NCBI GenBank assembly: GCA_049657775.1
Contig: JBASNZ010000093.1
Span: forward strand, 1 to 30,346
Origin: JBASNZ01 sp049657775
GTDB lineage: Bacteria; Actinomycetota; Coriobacteriia; Anaerosomatales; Anaerosomataceae
Direction: 5' to 3'
DNA: 30,346 bases
Under the pieces are notes generated by a model. It saw nothing but the letters and a program-made list of their open reading frames with translations. It did no database searches and was not told the origin of the DNA. Both the position numbers and the translations under genes were made by a program. Of this stretch, positions 22,095 through 30,324 are shown one piece after another (position 1 is the first letter of the stretch; each line of letters begins with the position of its first letter).

Positions 22095-23921
22095 ATGTGT
22101 GGAATCGTAGGATACGCAGGACCGCGCCAGGCGAGTGACGTTCTCCTCGGCGGACTGGCGCGACTCGAGTACCGCGGGTACGACTCCGCCGGCATGGCGA
22201 TCGCGAGCGATGAGACGCTGGACGTCGTCAGGCGTGTCGGCAAGCTCGTCAACCTCAAAGACGCAGTGACCGAGACACCCGTGGTAGGCAACGTGGGTAT
22301 CGGTCACACGCGCTGGGCCACGCACGGCGCACCCACCGAGAGCAACGCACACCCACACGTGGACTGCACCGGCCGCATCGCGGTCGTGCACAATGGCATC
22401 ATCGAGAACTACTCGGCGCTGCGTGAGGAACTTGCCGCGGCCGGCCACGTGCTGCGCTCCGAGACGGACACCGAGACCGTGGCGCACCTGGTCGAGGCGT
22501 ACTTCGACGGCGACCTTGCCGCCGCCGTCCGCAAGACGATAGGACGTCTCGAGGGCGCGTACGCACTCGGCGTGGTGCACCTCGATCACCCGGGGACCAT
22601 CATCGCAGCGCGCAAGGACTCGCCGCTTATCATCGGCATCGGCGACGGCGAGAACATCGTGGCGAGCGACATCCCGGCGGTGCTGGAGTACACGCGCGAG
22701 GTACTCGTGCTGCACGATGGCGAGGTTGCGACGGTGACCTCGGACGGCGTGAGCGTGACCGACGGTGCCGGACTGGCTGTTGAGCCCGAGATGATGCACG
22801 TGGCGTGGGACCTGGACGCCGCCGAGAAAGGCGGCTACGAGGACTTCATGCTCAAGGAGATCTTCGAGCAGCCCAAGGCCATCCGCGAGACGCTTCGTGG
22901 CAGGATGGGCGACACGGGCATGATCCAGCTGTCGGAGCTGGCGATGACCGACGCCGAGGTCGCCGCGATCGATCGGGTCTTCATCGTCGCGTGCGGCACC
23001 TCGTACCACGCCGGCATCGTGGCCAAGACGCTCATCGAGCAGTGGGCACGTATCCCCGTAGAGGTCGACGTTTCGAGCGAGTTCCGGTACCGCGACCCGA
23101 TCGTCGACCCCGAGACGCTCGTAGTCGCGATCACCCAGTCGGGCGAGACGGCCGACACGCTCGCGGGCGTGCGCGAGGCGCGCGAGCGTGGCGCGAAGGT
23201 GTTCGCGATCACCAACGTCGTTGGAAGCCGCGTGACCCGCGAAAGCGACGGCGTCATCTACACGCACGCCGGCCCCGAGATCGGTGTGGCCGCCACCAAG
23301 ACGTTCACCGCGCAGATAGCCGCTCTTACCGTGCTCGCGCTCAAGCTTGCCCAGGTCAAGGGGACGCTCTCCGACGAGCGGATCAAAAGCCTATGGGTCG
23401 AGCTCGCGCGTACGCCGGAGATCGTCGAAGCGATCCTGGGCGACGCCGGCGATATCGAGGAGTGCGCGCGCGAGTATACGACGGCGAACTCGTCGCTGTT
23501 CCTCGGCCGTGGCGTTGGCGTTCCGGTCGCCATGGAGGGAGCACTCAAGCTCAAGGAGATCAGCTACATCCATGCCGAGGCGTACGCCGCCGGCGAGATG
23601 AAGCACGGCCCGATCGCCCTTATCACCCCCGAGGTGCCAGTGGTGGTGGTTGCGACGCAGGGACACACCTACGAGAAGGTCGTGTCCAACATCATGGAGG
23701 TTCGCGCGCGTGGCGCCCGCGTGATCGCGGTGGCCACCCACGGTGATGACGAGATCCGACGGCATGCCGAGCACGTGCTGTGGATACCACAGGTGAGCGA
23801 GCTGCTCAGCGCGATCCCGGCCACCGTGCCACTGCAGCTGCTGTCGTATCACATCGCCAAGTTGCGCGGCTGCAATGTGGACCAGCCGCGCAATCTCGCA
23901 AAATCAGTGACGGTGGAGTAG
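22095..23921 (+). CDS. glmS: Glutamine-fructose-6-phosphate aminotransferase (GlcN6P synthase)
   Basis: 608 residues. Makes glucosamine-6-P from fructose-6-P and glutamine, the entry step to amino-sugar and peptidoglycan synthesis. Cys2 of MCGIVGYAG is the glutaminase nucleophile once Met1 is removed. The N-terminal domain has GYDSAGMAI, HTRWATHGAPTESNAHPH and HNGIIENY. Two SIS domains follow (VACGTSYHAG, TQSGETADT, AYAAGEMKHGPIAL). The C-terminal AKSVTVE holds Lys603. ATG 22095 follows AGAGGA (22080-22085). The frame is open back to 21885, but those 70 codons are the ribozyme and spacer. Confidence 0.98.
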   Translation: MCGIVGYAGPRQASDVLLGGLARLEYRGYDSAGMAIASDETLDVVRRVGKLVNLKDAVTETPVVGNVGIGHTRWATHGAPTESNAHPHVDCTGRIAVVHNGIIENYSALREELAAAGHVLRSETDTETVAHLVEAYFDGDLAAAVRKTIGRLEGAYALGVVHLDHPGTIIAARKDSPLIIGIGDGENIVASDIPAVLEYTREVLVLHDGEVATVTSDGVSVTDGAGLAVEPEMMHVAWDLDAAEKGGYEDFMLKEIFEQPKAIRETLRGRMGDTGMIQLSELAMTDAEVAAIDRVFIVACGTSYHAGIVAKTLIEQWARIPVEVDVSSEFRYRDPIVDPETLVVAITQSGETADTLAGVREARERGAKVFAITNVVGSRVTRESDGVIYTHAGPEIGVAATKTFTAQIAALTVLALKLAQVKGTLSDERIKSLWVELARTPEIVEAILGDAGDIEECAREYTTANSSLFLGRGVGVPVAMEGALKLKEISYIHAEAYAAGEMKHGPIALITPEVPVVVVATQGHTYEKVVSNIMEVRARGARVIAVATHGDDEIRRHAEHVLWIPQVSELLSAIPATVPLQLLSYHIAKLRGCNVDQPRNLAKSVTVE

Positions 23922-23924
23922 CCG

Positions 23925-24428
23925 ATGTCCGAGGATCGACCCATGATCACGGGTCTCGGCGTAGACATCGTCGAGATCGAGCGAATGCGCGCAGCCCTGG
24001 CCCGCCATCCCAGGATGAAGGAGCGCATCTTCTCGGCCGAGGAACGCGCGTACTGCGACAGGCGCAACAAGCCCGAGATCCACTACGCGATGCGATTCGC
24101 GGCCAAAGAGGCCGTTCTCAAGGCGCTGGGGCGGGGCTTCTCGGGGGGTATACGGTTCACCGATGTCGAGGTCGTGCGCGACGAGCGCGGAAGGCCTACG
24201 CCACGGCTGGCCGGGCGCGCCGCCGAGGTCGCCACCGAGGGCGGTGTGGTCGAGATGCACCTTTCGCTCAGCTTCACACACACCAACGCCGTAGCGTCGG
24301 CTGTCGCGGTGACGGAGCAGATGCGCCCACGCAAGCCCGAGACGGAGCCGACGCCGACGGAGCGGCTTGCCGCGTCGTTCAAAGACGCCCGCAGGTTGCT
24401 GGACGAGGTCGGGAACGAACAGGTATAA
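23925..24428 (+). CDS. acpS: Holo-[acyl-carrier-protein] synthase with C-terminal tail
   Basis: 167 residues. Transfers 4'-phosphopantetheine from CoA to acyl carrier protein. The Mg2+ ligands are Asp14 (GLGVDIVEIER) and Glu62 (RFAAKEAVLKALG), with FSAEERAYC between them, and SLSFTHTNAVASAVAV near residue 125. The enzyme normally ends about there (~120-130 residues). Here a polar tail, residues ~131-167, includes PETEPTPTERLAASF and a helix-like segment. Start ATG 23925 is 3 bp after glmS with GGAG upstream; a start at 23943 lacks a binding site. Confidence 0.94.
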   Translation: MSEDRPMITGLGVDIVEIERMRAALARHPRMKERIFSAEERAYCDRRNKPEIHYAMRFAAKEAVLKALGRGFSGGIRFTDVEVVRDERGRPTPRLAGRAAEVATEGGVVEMHLSLSFTHTNAVASAVAVTEQMRPRKPETEPTPTERLAASFKDARRLLDEVGNEQV

Positions 24429-24480
24429 GCGCGCACGATGGGCCGCCGCGTGCGACCCATCAGCGTAACGGAGGAGACAC

Positions 24481-26010
24481 ATGCGCTACGCACTCACTGC
24501 AGACGCTGTCCGCATGGCCGAGGGCGACGCGGTCGCCGACGGTTCGGCAACCTTCGATGGGCTGATGGAGGCGGCAGGCACGGAGCTTGCGACCGAGGTC
24601 GCGCGGAGGATCACCTCGGGAACCATCGCCGTCGTCACCGGCAAGGGGAACAACGGCGGCGATGGTTGGGTCGCCGCGCGCGTGCTGCGCGCGAGCGGGC
24701 GCGATGTACGGGTGTTGAGCCTGGTCGATCCCGAGGAACTCTCGGGTGCGGCGTTGGCGGCGGCGCGAACGGCGATGAAGACCGGCGTGGCGTGGGAGCA
24801 CACCGTCGACCTCGAGATGATCGTCAACCGGCTCGCCGGTGTTGCTGGAATCATCGACGCTGTTTTCGGGGTCGGATTCACCGGAGCGGCGCGCGATGTG
24901 TTCGCCCTTGCGATCGAGGCCATCGACGGCGCGGCGGCACCGGTGATCTCCGCCGATGTGCCGTCGGGCGTGGACGCCGACACCGGCATCACGTCGGGAC
25001 CGGCGGTGCACGCCGATGTCACCGTGACGTTCTCGGCACACAAGCCCGGACTGTTGCAGTATCCGGGCGCCGAGTACGCGGGCGAGGTCGTGGTGGCCGA
25101 CATCGGGCTCGACATCGGGGCCGCCGCATCGGGCGGGACGGTGGAGGTCTGGGAGCGCGAGGACTACCGCGCCGTCCTACCCGTGCCGCGCGTGGATGCT
25201 CACAAGGGCACGCGGGGGAGCGTGCTGCTGGTCGCCGGTTCGCGACTGTACGGCGGCTCGGCCGTGCTGGCGGCCGCGGGCGCGATGAGGATGGGGGCAG
25301 GGTACGTCTTTGCCGCGGTCCCGACCTGCGTGGTGCCGGTCATCCAGGCGGCATTGCCCCACGTCATAGCCGTTGGCCTGGCGGAGACCGCCGAGGGGAC
25401 GCTCGCTCGCGAGTCGGTGGAGCGCATCATCCGTGTGGCCTCAGAGGTGAACGCCGTCGTCCTCGGACCGGGCCTCACCACCCACGCGGAGGCCTCGGCC
25501 GTCGCACGAGACCTCGTCACGTCGCTGCAGGTCCCGCTGGTGCTTGATGCCGATGGGATCAACGCCCTCACGGTGGGCGGGCTCGAGTCGCTGCGCTCGC
25601 GGACAGCGGCCACGATCGTGACACCTCATCCGGGCGAACTGGCGCGTCTGCTCGGAATCTCCATCGCGGAGGTCCAGGAGGATCGGGTCTCATCGGCACG
25701 CAGGGTCGGCAACGGACAGCTCGCATGCATGCTCAAGGGCGCCCGAACCGTTGTTGCGGGACAGAGCCGCACTGCCGTCACGCTGGCGGGCAATCCGGGG
25801 ATGGCGACCGCGGGGACCGGCGACGTGCTTGCCGGGATGACAGGGACGCTGCTGGCGCAGGGGCTGGGGCCCTTCGAGGCCGGAGTGCTCGCCGCGTACA
25901 TCCACGGGCGAGCGGGGGATCTGGCGGCGCAGGAGCTTACCGAGATCTGCCTGACCGCCAAGGACCTTCCGTCCTACGTGCCCCGCGCGGTCCGAGAGGT
26001 CCTGGGCTAA
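24481..26010 (+). CDS. nnr: Bifunctional NAD(P)H-hydrate repair enzyme (epimerase and ADP-dependent dehydratase)
   Basis: 509 residues. Repairs hydrated NADH/NADPH. The N-terminal YjeF_N epimerase domain (about 1-215) has VVTGKGNNGGDGWVAARVL and SADVPSGVDADTG. The C-terminal ribokinase-like dehydratase domain (about 225-505) has HKGTRGSVLLVAGS, LYGGSAVLAA, LVLDADGINAL, TPHPGELARLLG and AGTGDVLAGM with Asp448. Both halves look complete. ATG 24481 follows GGAGGAG (24471-24477). acpS-nnr-alr is a recurrent neighbourhood. Confidence 0.95.
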   Translation: MRYALTADAVRMAEGDAVADGSATFDGLMEAAGTELATEVARRITSGTIAVVTGKGNNGGDGWVAARVLRASGRDVRVLSLVDPEELSGAALAAARTAMKTGVAWEHTVDLEMIVNRLAGVAGIIDAVFGVGFTGAARDVFALAIEAIDGAAAPVISADVPSGVDADTGITSGPAVHADVTVTFSAHKPGLLQYPGAEYAGEVVVADIGLDIGAAASGGTVEVWEREDYRAVLPVPRVDAHKGTRGSVLLVAGSRLYGGSAVLAAAGAMRMGAGYVFAAVPTCVVPVIQAALPHVIAVGLAETAEGTLARESVERIIRVASEVNAVVLGPGLTTHAEASAVARDLVTSLQVPLVLDADGINALTVGGLESLRSRTAATIVTPHPGELARLLGISIAEVQEDRVSSARRVGNGQLACMLKGARTVVAGQSRTAVTLAGNPGMATAGTGDVLAGMTGTLLAQGLGPFEAGVLAAYIHGRAGDLAAQELTEICLTAKDLPSYVPRAVREVLG

Positions 26011-26069
26011 ACCCGGCATCGTGACGGGCTGACTCCTCGGCGGTGGGTACGCGGGCGTGTCCGCTCGGG

Positions 26070-26106
26070 TAGAATCGAAGCAAACGGCTCCCGGCGTGAT
26101 CGCCGG
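26070..26106 (+). promoter_or_regulatory. Possible -10 element and leader hairpin before the CBS-domain gene
   Basis: TAGAAT (26070-26075) is a 5/6 match to a -10 box without a convincing -35. In the leader, CCGGCG (26091-26096) pairs perfectly with CGCCGG (26101-26106) around TGAT. The 117-nt gap from nnr suggests a separate or additional start of transcription. Weak evidence. Confidence 0.35.
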
Positions 26107-26127
26107 TCTATCGCATCAGGAGGAGAC

Positions 26128-26586
26128 ATGGGACTCACCGTACGCGAGATCATGACGACTGACCCGGTGACCGTCGGACGTGACCTCGAGGTCCGCGAGG
26201 CCGCCCGCCTGATGGTCGAGCATCATGTCGGCGCACTGCCGGTGGTCGAGGGCACGAAGCTTGTCGGCATCGTCACCGAGGGCGACCTGATCATGCAGGA
26301 CGTCAAGATGGAGTTCCCCACGTACATCCATCTGCTCGATGGTTTCATCATGTACCCGCCCGCCACCGCGCGCTTTGAGAACGAACTCAAGAAGGCGGTC
26401 GGTGCGACAGTGCAAGACGTCATGACCACCGAGCCCGTCGTCATCCAGGCGGACCAGCCGGTCGAGGATCTGGCGACGCTCATGGTCGACCGCGACATCA
26501 GCCGCGTGCCGGTGCTCGACGGCGAAGTCCTCGTCGGCATCGTGAGCAAGTCCGACATCGTTCGCTCGCTCATCGCCGGAGAGTAG
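26128..26586 (+). CDS. Two-CBS-domain protein
   Basis: 152 residues, made of two CBS repeats with no other domain. Repeat 1 (about 7-60) is VREIMTTDPVTVGRDLEVREAARLMVEHHVGALPVVEG with GIVTEGDLI. Repeat 2 (about 96-150) is VQDVMTTEPVVIQADQPVEDLATLMVDRDISRVPVLDG with GIVSKSDIVRSL. Between them is an unusual hydrophobic-aromatic linker with FPTYIHLLDGFIMYPP. Pairs of CBS domains bind adenine nucleotides and sense energy state; the partner here is unknown. ATG 26128 follows AGGAGGAG. It lies 3 bp before alr, so the two are co-translated. Confidence 0.92.
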   Translation: MGLTVREIMTTDPVTVGRDLEVREAARLMVEHHVGALPVVEGTKLVGIVTEGDLIMQDVKMEFPTYIHLLDGFIMYPPATARFENELKKAVGATVQDVMTTEPVVIQADQPVEDLATLMVDRDISRVPVLDGEVLVGIVSKSDIVRSLIAGE

Positions 26587-26589
26587 AGT

Positions 26590-27708
26590 ATGACCTACCG
26601 GCGTCACGCATGGGTGGAGATCGACACCGCGGCCATCGCGCGGAACGTGCGCACGCTCAAAGCGCTCACGCCCGCGGGAACGCGCTTCATGGCGGTCGTG
26701 AAGGCCGATGGCTACGGGCATGGTTCCCTGCCGGCCGCGAAGGCCGCTTTGGGTGCGGGAGCCGATCGCCTTGGAGTCGCCACGCTCGAAGAGGCGGTCA
26801 CGCTTCGAGAGTCGGGTATCACGGCGCCCATCCACATCCTGAGCGAGCCGCCGGCCGAGGGCGTCGGCATCGTCATCGAGAACGCCCTCATCCCAACGGT
26901 CACCACGCGCGAGTTCGCGGTCGAGCTCGGTCGCGCCGCGCTTCTGGCCGGAACGACCGTCCCGTACCACCTGAAGATCGACTCCGGCATGAACCGGATC
27001 GGCGTGCGTGCCGAGGAGGCGTTCGACGTTGCGGCCTGGCTCAAGGGGCTGCCGGGAATCCAGATGGAGGGTGCGTTCACGCACTTCGCGACTGCGGATG
27101 TGCCCGGTGACTGGGAGTTTGACACCCAGGTTGACCGGTTCCGGGTCGCGCTTGAGAAGATGCGTACGGAGCGAATTCGGCCTCCGATGGTCCACGCGGC
27201 AAACAGCGCCGCGACCATCTTGCACCCCGAGACGCACTTCGACCTGGTGCGCTGCGGTATCGCGATCTACGGGCTGCATCCCGCTGCTTCGACCTACGGG
27301 CGGATCGATCTTGCGCCCGCCATGTCCGTGAAGGCACGGGTCTCGCTCGTGAAGCGCATCGGGATGGGCGATGGCGTGTCCTACGGTTTCACGTACCACG
27401 CTGCCGCACCCACGATGATCGCCACCGTTCCGATGGGCTATGCCGATGGTCTCCACCGTGTGCTGTCCAACTCGATGGACGTTCTCATCGGCGGGCGTCG
27501 CTGTCACCAGGTAGGGCGCATCTGCATGGATCAGTTCATGGTCGAGGTGCCCGAGGGGCTCAGCGTCCGACTCGGCGACGAGGTCGTTCTCGTTGGAGAG
27601 CAGGGCTCGGAGCGCATCCTGATGGACGAGCTCGCGGACAAGGCACGGACCATAAACTACGAACTCGCGTGCGGTTTTGCCCTGCGCATGGGGCGCCGTT
27701 ACAGCTGA
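26590..27708 (+). CDS. alr: Alanine racemase
   Basis: 372 residues. PLP enzyme that makes D-alanine for peptidoglycan. The PLP lysine is Lys38 in MAVVKADGYGHG; the second catalytic base is Tyr265 in GVSYGFTYHA. HLKIDSGMNRIG, HAANSAATI, RCGIAIYGLHP and GRICMDQFMV are family blocks. ATG 26590 is 3 bp after the CBS gene with GGAGAG upstream. In many bacteria tsaE follows this gene; here an ATPase operon does, after a 222-bp gap. Confidence 0.96.
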   Translation: MTYRRHAWVEIDTAAIARNVRTLKALTPAGTRFMAVVKADGYGHGSLPAAKAALGAGADRLGVATLEEAVTLRESGITAPIHILSEPPAEGVGIVIENALIPTVTTREFAVELGRAALLAGTTVPYHLKIDSGMNRIGVRAEEAFDVAAWLKGLPGIQMEGAFTHFATADVPGDWEFDTQVDRFRVALEKMRTERIRPPMVHAANSAATILHPETHFDLVRCGIAIYGLHPAASTYGRIDLAPAMSVKARVSLVKRIGMGDGVSYGFTYHAAAPTMIATVPMGYADGLHRVLSNSMDVLIGGRRCHQVGRICMDQFMVEVPEGLSVRLGDEVVLVGEQGSERILMDELADKARTINYELACGFALRMGRRYS

Positions 27709-27712
27709 GCGT

Positions 27713-27742
27713 CTGACGAATCTGCCAAATTGGGCACATAAA
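27713..27742 (+). promoter_or_regulatory. Weak candidate promoter for the V-type ATPase operon
   Basis: CTGACG (27713-27718) and CATAAA (27737-27742) are 18 bp apart, each 4/6 to consensus. They lie directly after alr, at the start of the 222-bp gap, where an AT-richer patch stands out. The transcript would carry a leader of roughly 180 nt. Confidence 0.3.
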
Positions 27743-27771
27743 TCTCCCTCTTCGGCAGGAAACCCCCTCGC

Positions 27772-27900
27772 GTACGGCGAAATCCCCAACTGACACCGGT
27801 GTGATCGCACCGCGCGTCAGTCTTTGTGAGCCGTACCGCCGGTCAGCACAGGCCGGCCTCGAGGGTTCCGATCGAGACCGGATCGTCCGTCAGGATCGGA
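27772..27900 (+). other. Inverted repeats in the leader upstream of the V-type ATPase genes
   Basis: GTACGGC (27772-27778) matches GCCGTAC (27830-27836). A 10-bp palindrome ACACCGGTGT lies between them (27793-27802). TCCGATC (27867-27873) matches GATCGGA (27894-27900). These may be operator sites or a structured leader. No convincing protein is encoded here ahead of the GTG at 27931. Confidence 0.35.
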
Positions 27901-27930
27901 CCTGCAACAGTGCTGGGAGAGGAGAGATCC

Positions 27931-28299
27931 GTGGACGAGAAGGTTCTGGAGGAGATCAGGTTCCATCAGGACGTCGTCAACAAAGACGCCAACTCCCCGC
28001 TCTACCAGATCAGGGAGAAGGAGCTTGAGATCTCCGGCCGCGTCCTCGCTGCCAGAAACCAGGCCGAGAAGGTCGTGAGCGACGCCCGCAAGGCAGCGCA
28101 GGACACACTGCGCGACGCCGAGTCCGATGCCGACAAGCTTGCCAAGAAGCATGCCGAGGACGTCATCGCCCAGGCAACGGCAGACGCGGAAGCGGTTCGC
28201 CTCGGAATCGATGGTGAGAAGGGCGAGCTTCGTTCTGAGTTGGATCAACGCGTCGCGGATGCAGCCGCGTTCGTAGTCTCTGCTGTCACATCTGCGTAA
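27931..28299 (+). CDS. V/A-type ATPase peripheral stalk subunit (G/H type)
   Basis: 122 residues from GTG 27931, with GAGAGGAGAG at 27917-27926. A long charged, Ala-rich helix (about residues 28-110: REKELEISGRVLAARNQAEK, DARKAAQDTLRDAESDADKL) without hydrophobic segments is typical of the coiled-coil stalk subunit, called AtpH, NtpF or subunit G by system. It would pair with subunit E to form the peripheral stalk. Assignment rests mainly on its place before subunit I. The frame extends upstream to 27826 without support. Confidence 0.8.
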   Translation: MDEKVLEEIRFHQDVVNKDANSPLYQIREKELEISGRVLAARNQAEKVVSDARKAAQDTLRDAESDADKLAKKHAEDVIAQATADAEAVRLGIDGEKGELRSELDQRVADAAAFVVSAVTSA

Positions 28300-28347
28300 C
28301 GCTTAACCGGTAGACGATTACCCGGACAACGGGGGGAGGGTTCCAGC

Positions 28348-30324
28348 ATGTTGGTCCCAATGGCCAAGGTCGAACTGATTGGGCCGAAGAGCCGCTTCTT
28401 TGAAGTGGTGAGCCTGCTGCACGAGCTTGGGACGCTGCACATCGAAGACCTCTCAAAGAAGATCCAGACTGGCGAAGTACCGCTCGATCAGATGGAAGTG
28501 GTGGAGAACCAGGCCGCCGAGAAGGAGCGGATGGAAGATCTGCTCCTGAGGCTGCGGTCGATACTGAAGGCGCTCCATCTTCCCAACGAGTCGGTCAACG
28601 AACTCGAGCGGGAGAAGCAGTACCTTCAGCTATGGGGCATGGACAGCCGGGAGTTGTCCAAGGAGGTCACCGACGTCATAGAGCAGGTCGAGGACCGCAC
28701 GTCGAACCTCGCACAGGCTCAGGCGTCCATGGAGGCCGAGCTGGCGCTTCTTGCCCGGTACGAGCCGATCCTCCACAAGATCCAGCCGCTCGCGAAGCAG
28801 ATCGTCACGACGGGCGCGTATGACTCCGTTGCCCTGCTCGTTGAGCGTCGTTACAAGAGCGCACTCGAGGACCTCAAGCGCGAGCTCGACGAGATCACCA
28901 AGAGCCAGTGCGAGATCGTTTCGACCGACGTTGACGACGAGACCACGGCGGTTATCGTCGTGTTCCCACGCAAGGCCTCGGACGCGGTCCACAAGTTCCT
29001 CGCGATGGAGAACGTGAACCAGATCCGCCTGCCCTCCGAGTTCCAGGACATGCCGTTCGACGTGGCGTACGACAACATCCGCGAGCGCCGGTCGGTTCTG
29101 CCCAAGAAGCTCGAAGAGGTGCGCACCGAACTCGCCGACATGTCGGCCAAGTGGTACCTGCGTCTCACCACCGTACGCGACGTGTTGACCGACAAGATCT
29201 CCGAGATCAGCGCCATTCCGATGTTCGGTCAGACGGAGTATGCATTCGTCGTCACGGGATGGCTGCCAGTTTCCGATGTCAAGGCACTGCGCAAGACGAT
29301 CGTCGAGAACTTCGGCACGGACGTCATCGTCAACCAGCTGGAGATCGATGAGAAGGAGTTTGAGGCCACGCCCGTTGCGCTCAGCAATCCCAAGTGGGTG
29401 CAGCCCGCGTCGTTGGCCATGAGTTACCTCATGGGCGGAAAGCCCATGTACGGGACGATCGACCCTTCGATCATCTGGGCCATCAGCTACCCGCTCATCT
29501 TCGGAATGATCGTCGGCGACATCGGATACGGTGTCGTCATGTTGGCGATCGTTCTATGGATGCGCCTGAAGTACAAGGATCGTCCGGCGGTACAGATCGC
29601 CACGGGTCTGCTCGGCCCCGCAGCTACCGCCGCGATACTGTTCGGCGTGTTCTACGGCGAACTCTTCGGGGGTCTTCTTTGGAAGAGCGGGGAATTCGTG
29701 TTCCCGATCATCAGGATCACGGACACATTCTACTTGCCTTACAACCGTGAGCATACGGTTGAGCCGTTGATGCTGATGGCGCTTGGGCTTGGCGTGATAC
29801 AGATGCTGTTCGGGTTGATCCTCGGTGTCGTCAATGCGGTCAGAACCAAGCGCATGAAGCATGCGTTCGTTAAGGGGGGCCTTGCCGGCTTCCTGCTTGG
29901 CGCGATCATCCTGATCGTTGCGATGGTCTTGCTGAGCGGTGCAGTGCAGCCGATCGTACAGGCCGCGGGTGCGATCACTATGGCCGTGGCGGTCCTGGCG
30001 ATCTTACGCTGGGGCGGATTCGGTGGGGCTGTCGAAATCCTGGAGCTTGTCGGTACGACAGCTAGTTACATCCGTATCATGGCCGTCGGTCTATCGGACG
30101 CCATCTTCTCGAGCGCGATCAATGAGATGGCTAAGGGCATGCCGGTTATCGTGGGAATCGTGGTAGCGCTTCTGTTCCATTCGCTGCATCTTGTCCTGGC
30201 GGTCTTCACGCCTTCAATACATGCATTGCGCCTCAACTTCTACGAGTTCGGTCAGAAGTACTACGAGGCTAGCAAGGCAGAGTACGAGCCGTTCCACAAA
30301 ACCGGAGGTGAAAAGAGCGCATGA
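28348..30324 (+). CDS. V/A-type ATPase subunit I (a-subunit homologue)
   Basis: 658 residues. The cytosolic N-terminal half (about 1-345) has two coiled-coil stretches and begins MLVPMAKVELIGPKSRF, normal for this subunit. The C-terminal half is membrane-embedded, from about residue 370 on (WAISYPLIFGMIVGDIGYGVVML). Arg576 in ASYIRIMAVGLSDA is the position of the essential arginine that interacts with the proteolipid ring during H+ or Na+ transfer. ATG 28348 follows GGGGAGGG. The TGA stop overlaps the next ATG (ATGA). Confidence 0.95.
   Translation: MLVPMAKVELIGPKSRFFEVVSLLHELGTLHIEDLSKKIQTGEVPLDQMEVVENQAAEKERMEDLLLRLRSILKALHLPNESVNELEREKQYLQLWGMDSRELSKEVTDVIEQVEDRTSNLAQAQASMEAELALLARYEPILHKIQPLAKQIVTTGAYDSVALLVERRYKSALEDLKRELDEITKSQCEIVSTDVDDETTAVIVVFPRKASDAVHKFLAMENVNQIRLPSEFQDMPFDVAYDNIRERRSVLPKKLEEVRTELADMSAKWYLRLTTVRDVLTDKISEISAIPMFGQTEYAFVVTGWLPVSDVKALRKTIVENFGTDVIVNQLEIDEKEFEATPVALSNPKWVQPASLAMSYLMGGKPMYGTIDPSIIWAISYPLIFGMIVGDIGYGVVMLAIVLWMRLKYKDRPAVQIATGLLGPAATAAILFGVFYGELFGGLLWKSGEFVFPIIRITDTFYLPYNREHTVEPLMLMALGLGVIQMLFGLILGVVNAVRTKRMKHAFVKGGLAGFLLGAIILIVAMVLLSGAVQPIVQAAGAITMAVAVLAILRWGGFGGAVEILELVGTTASYIRIMAVGLSDAIFSSAINEMAKGMPVIVGIVVALLFHSLHLVLAVFTPSIHALRLNFYEFGQKYYEASKAEYEPFHKTGGEKSA

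Noticed and set aside
22089..23267. 392-residue minus-strand open frame opposite glmS
   Set aside because: Antisense to conserved glmS codons; composition typical of reverse-frame reading in GC-rich genes.
24433..24462. Interleaved inverted repeats CGCAC/GTGCG and GATGGG/CCCATC before nnr, a possible pseudoknot
   Set aside because: The connecting loops would be 0 and 1 nt, too short to span the helices, so both cannot form together. No further support.
26116..27810. 564-residue open frame on the minus strand opposite the CBS gene and alr
   Set aside because: It mirrors two well-supported + strand genes, is rich in Arg/His/Asp as expected for a GC-rich shadow frame, and shows no recognisable motif.
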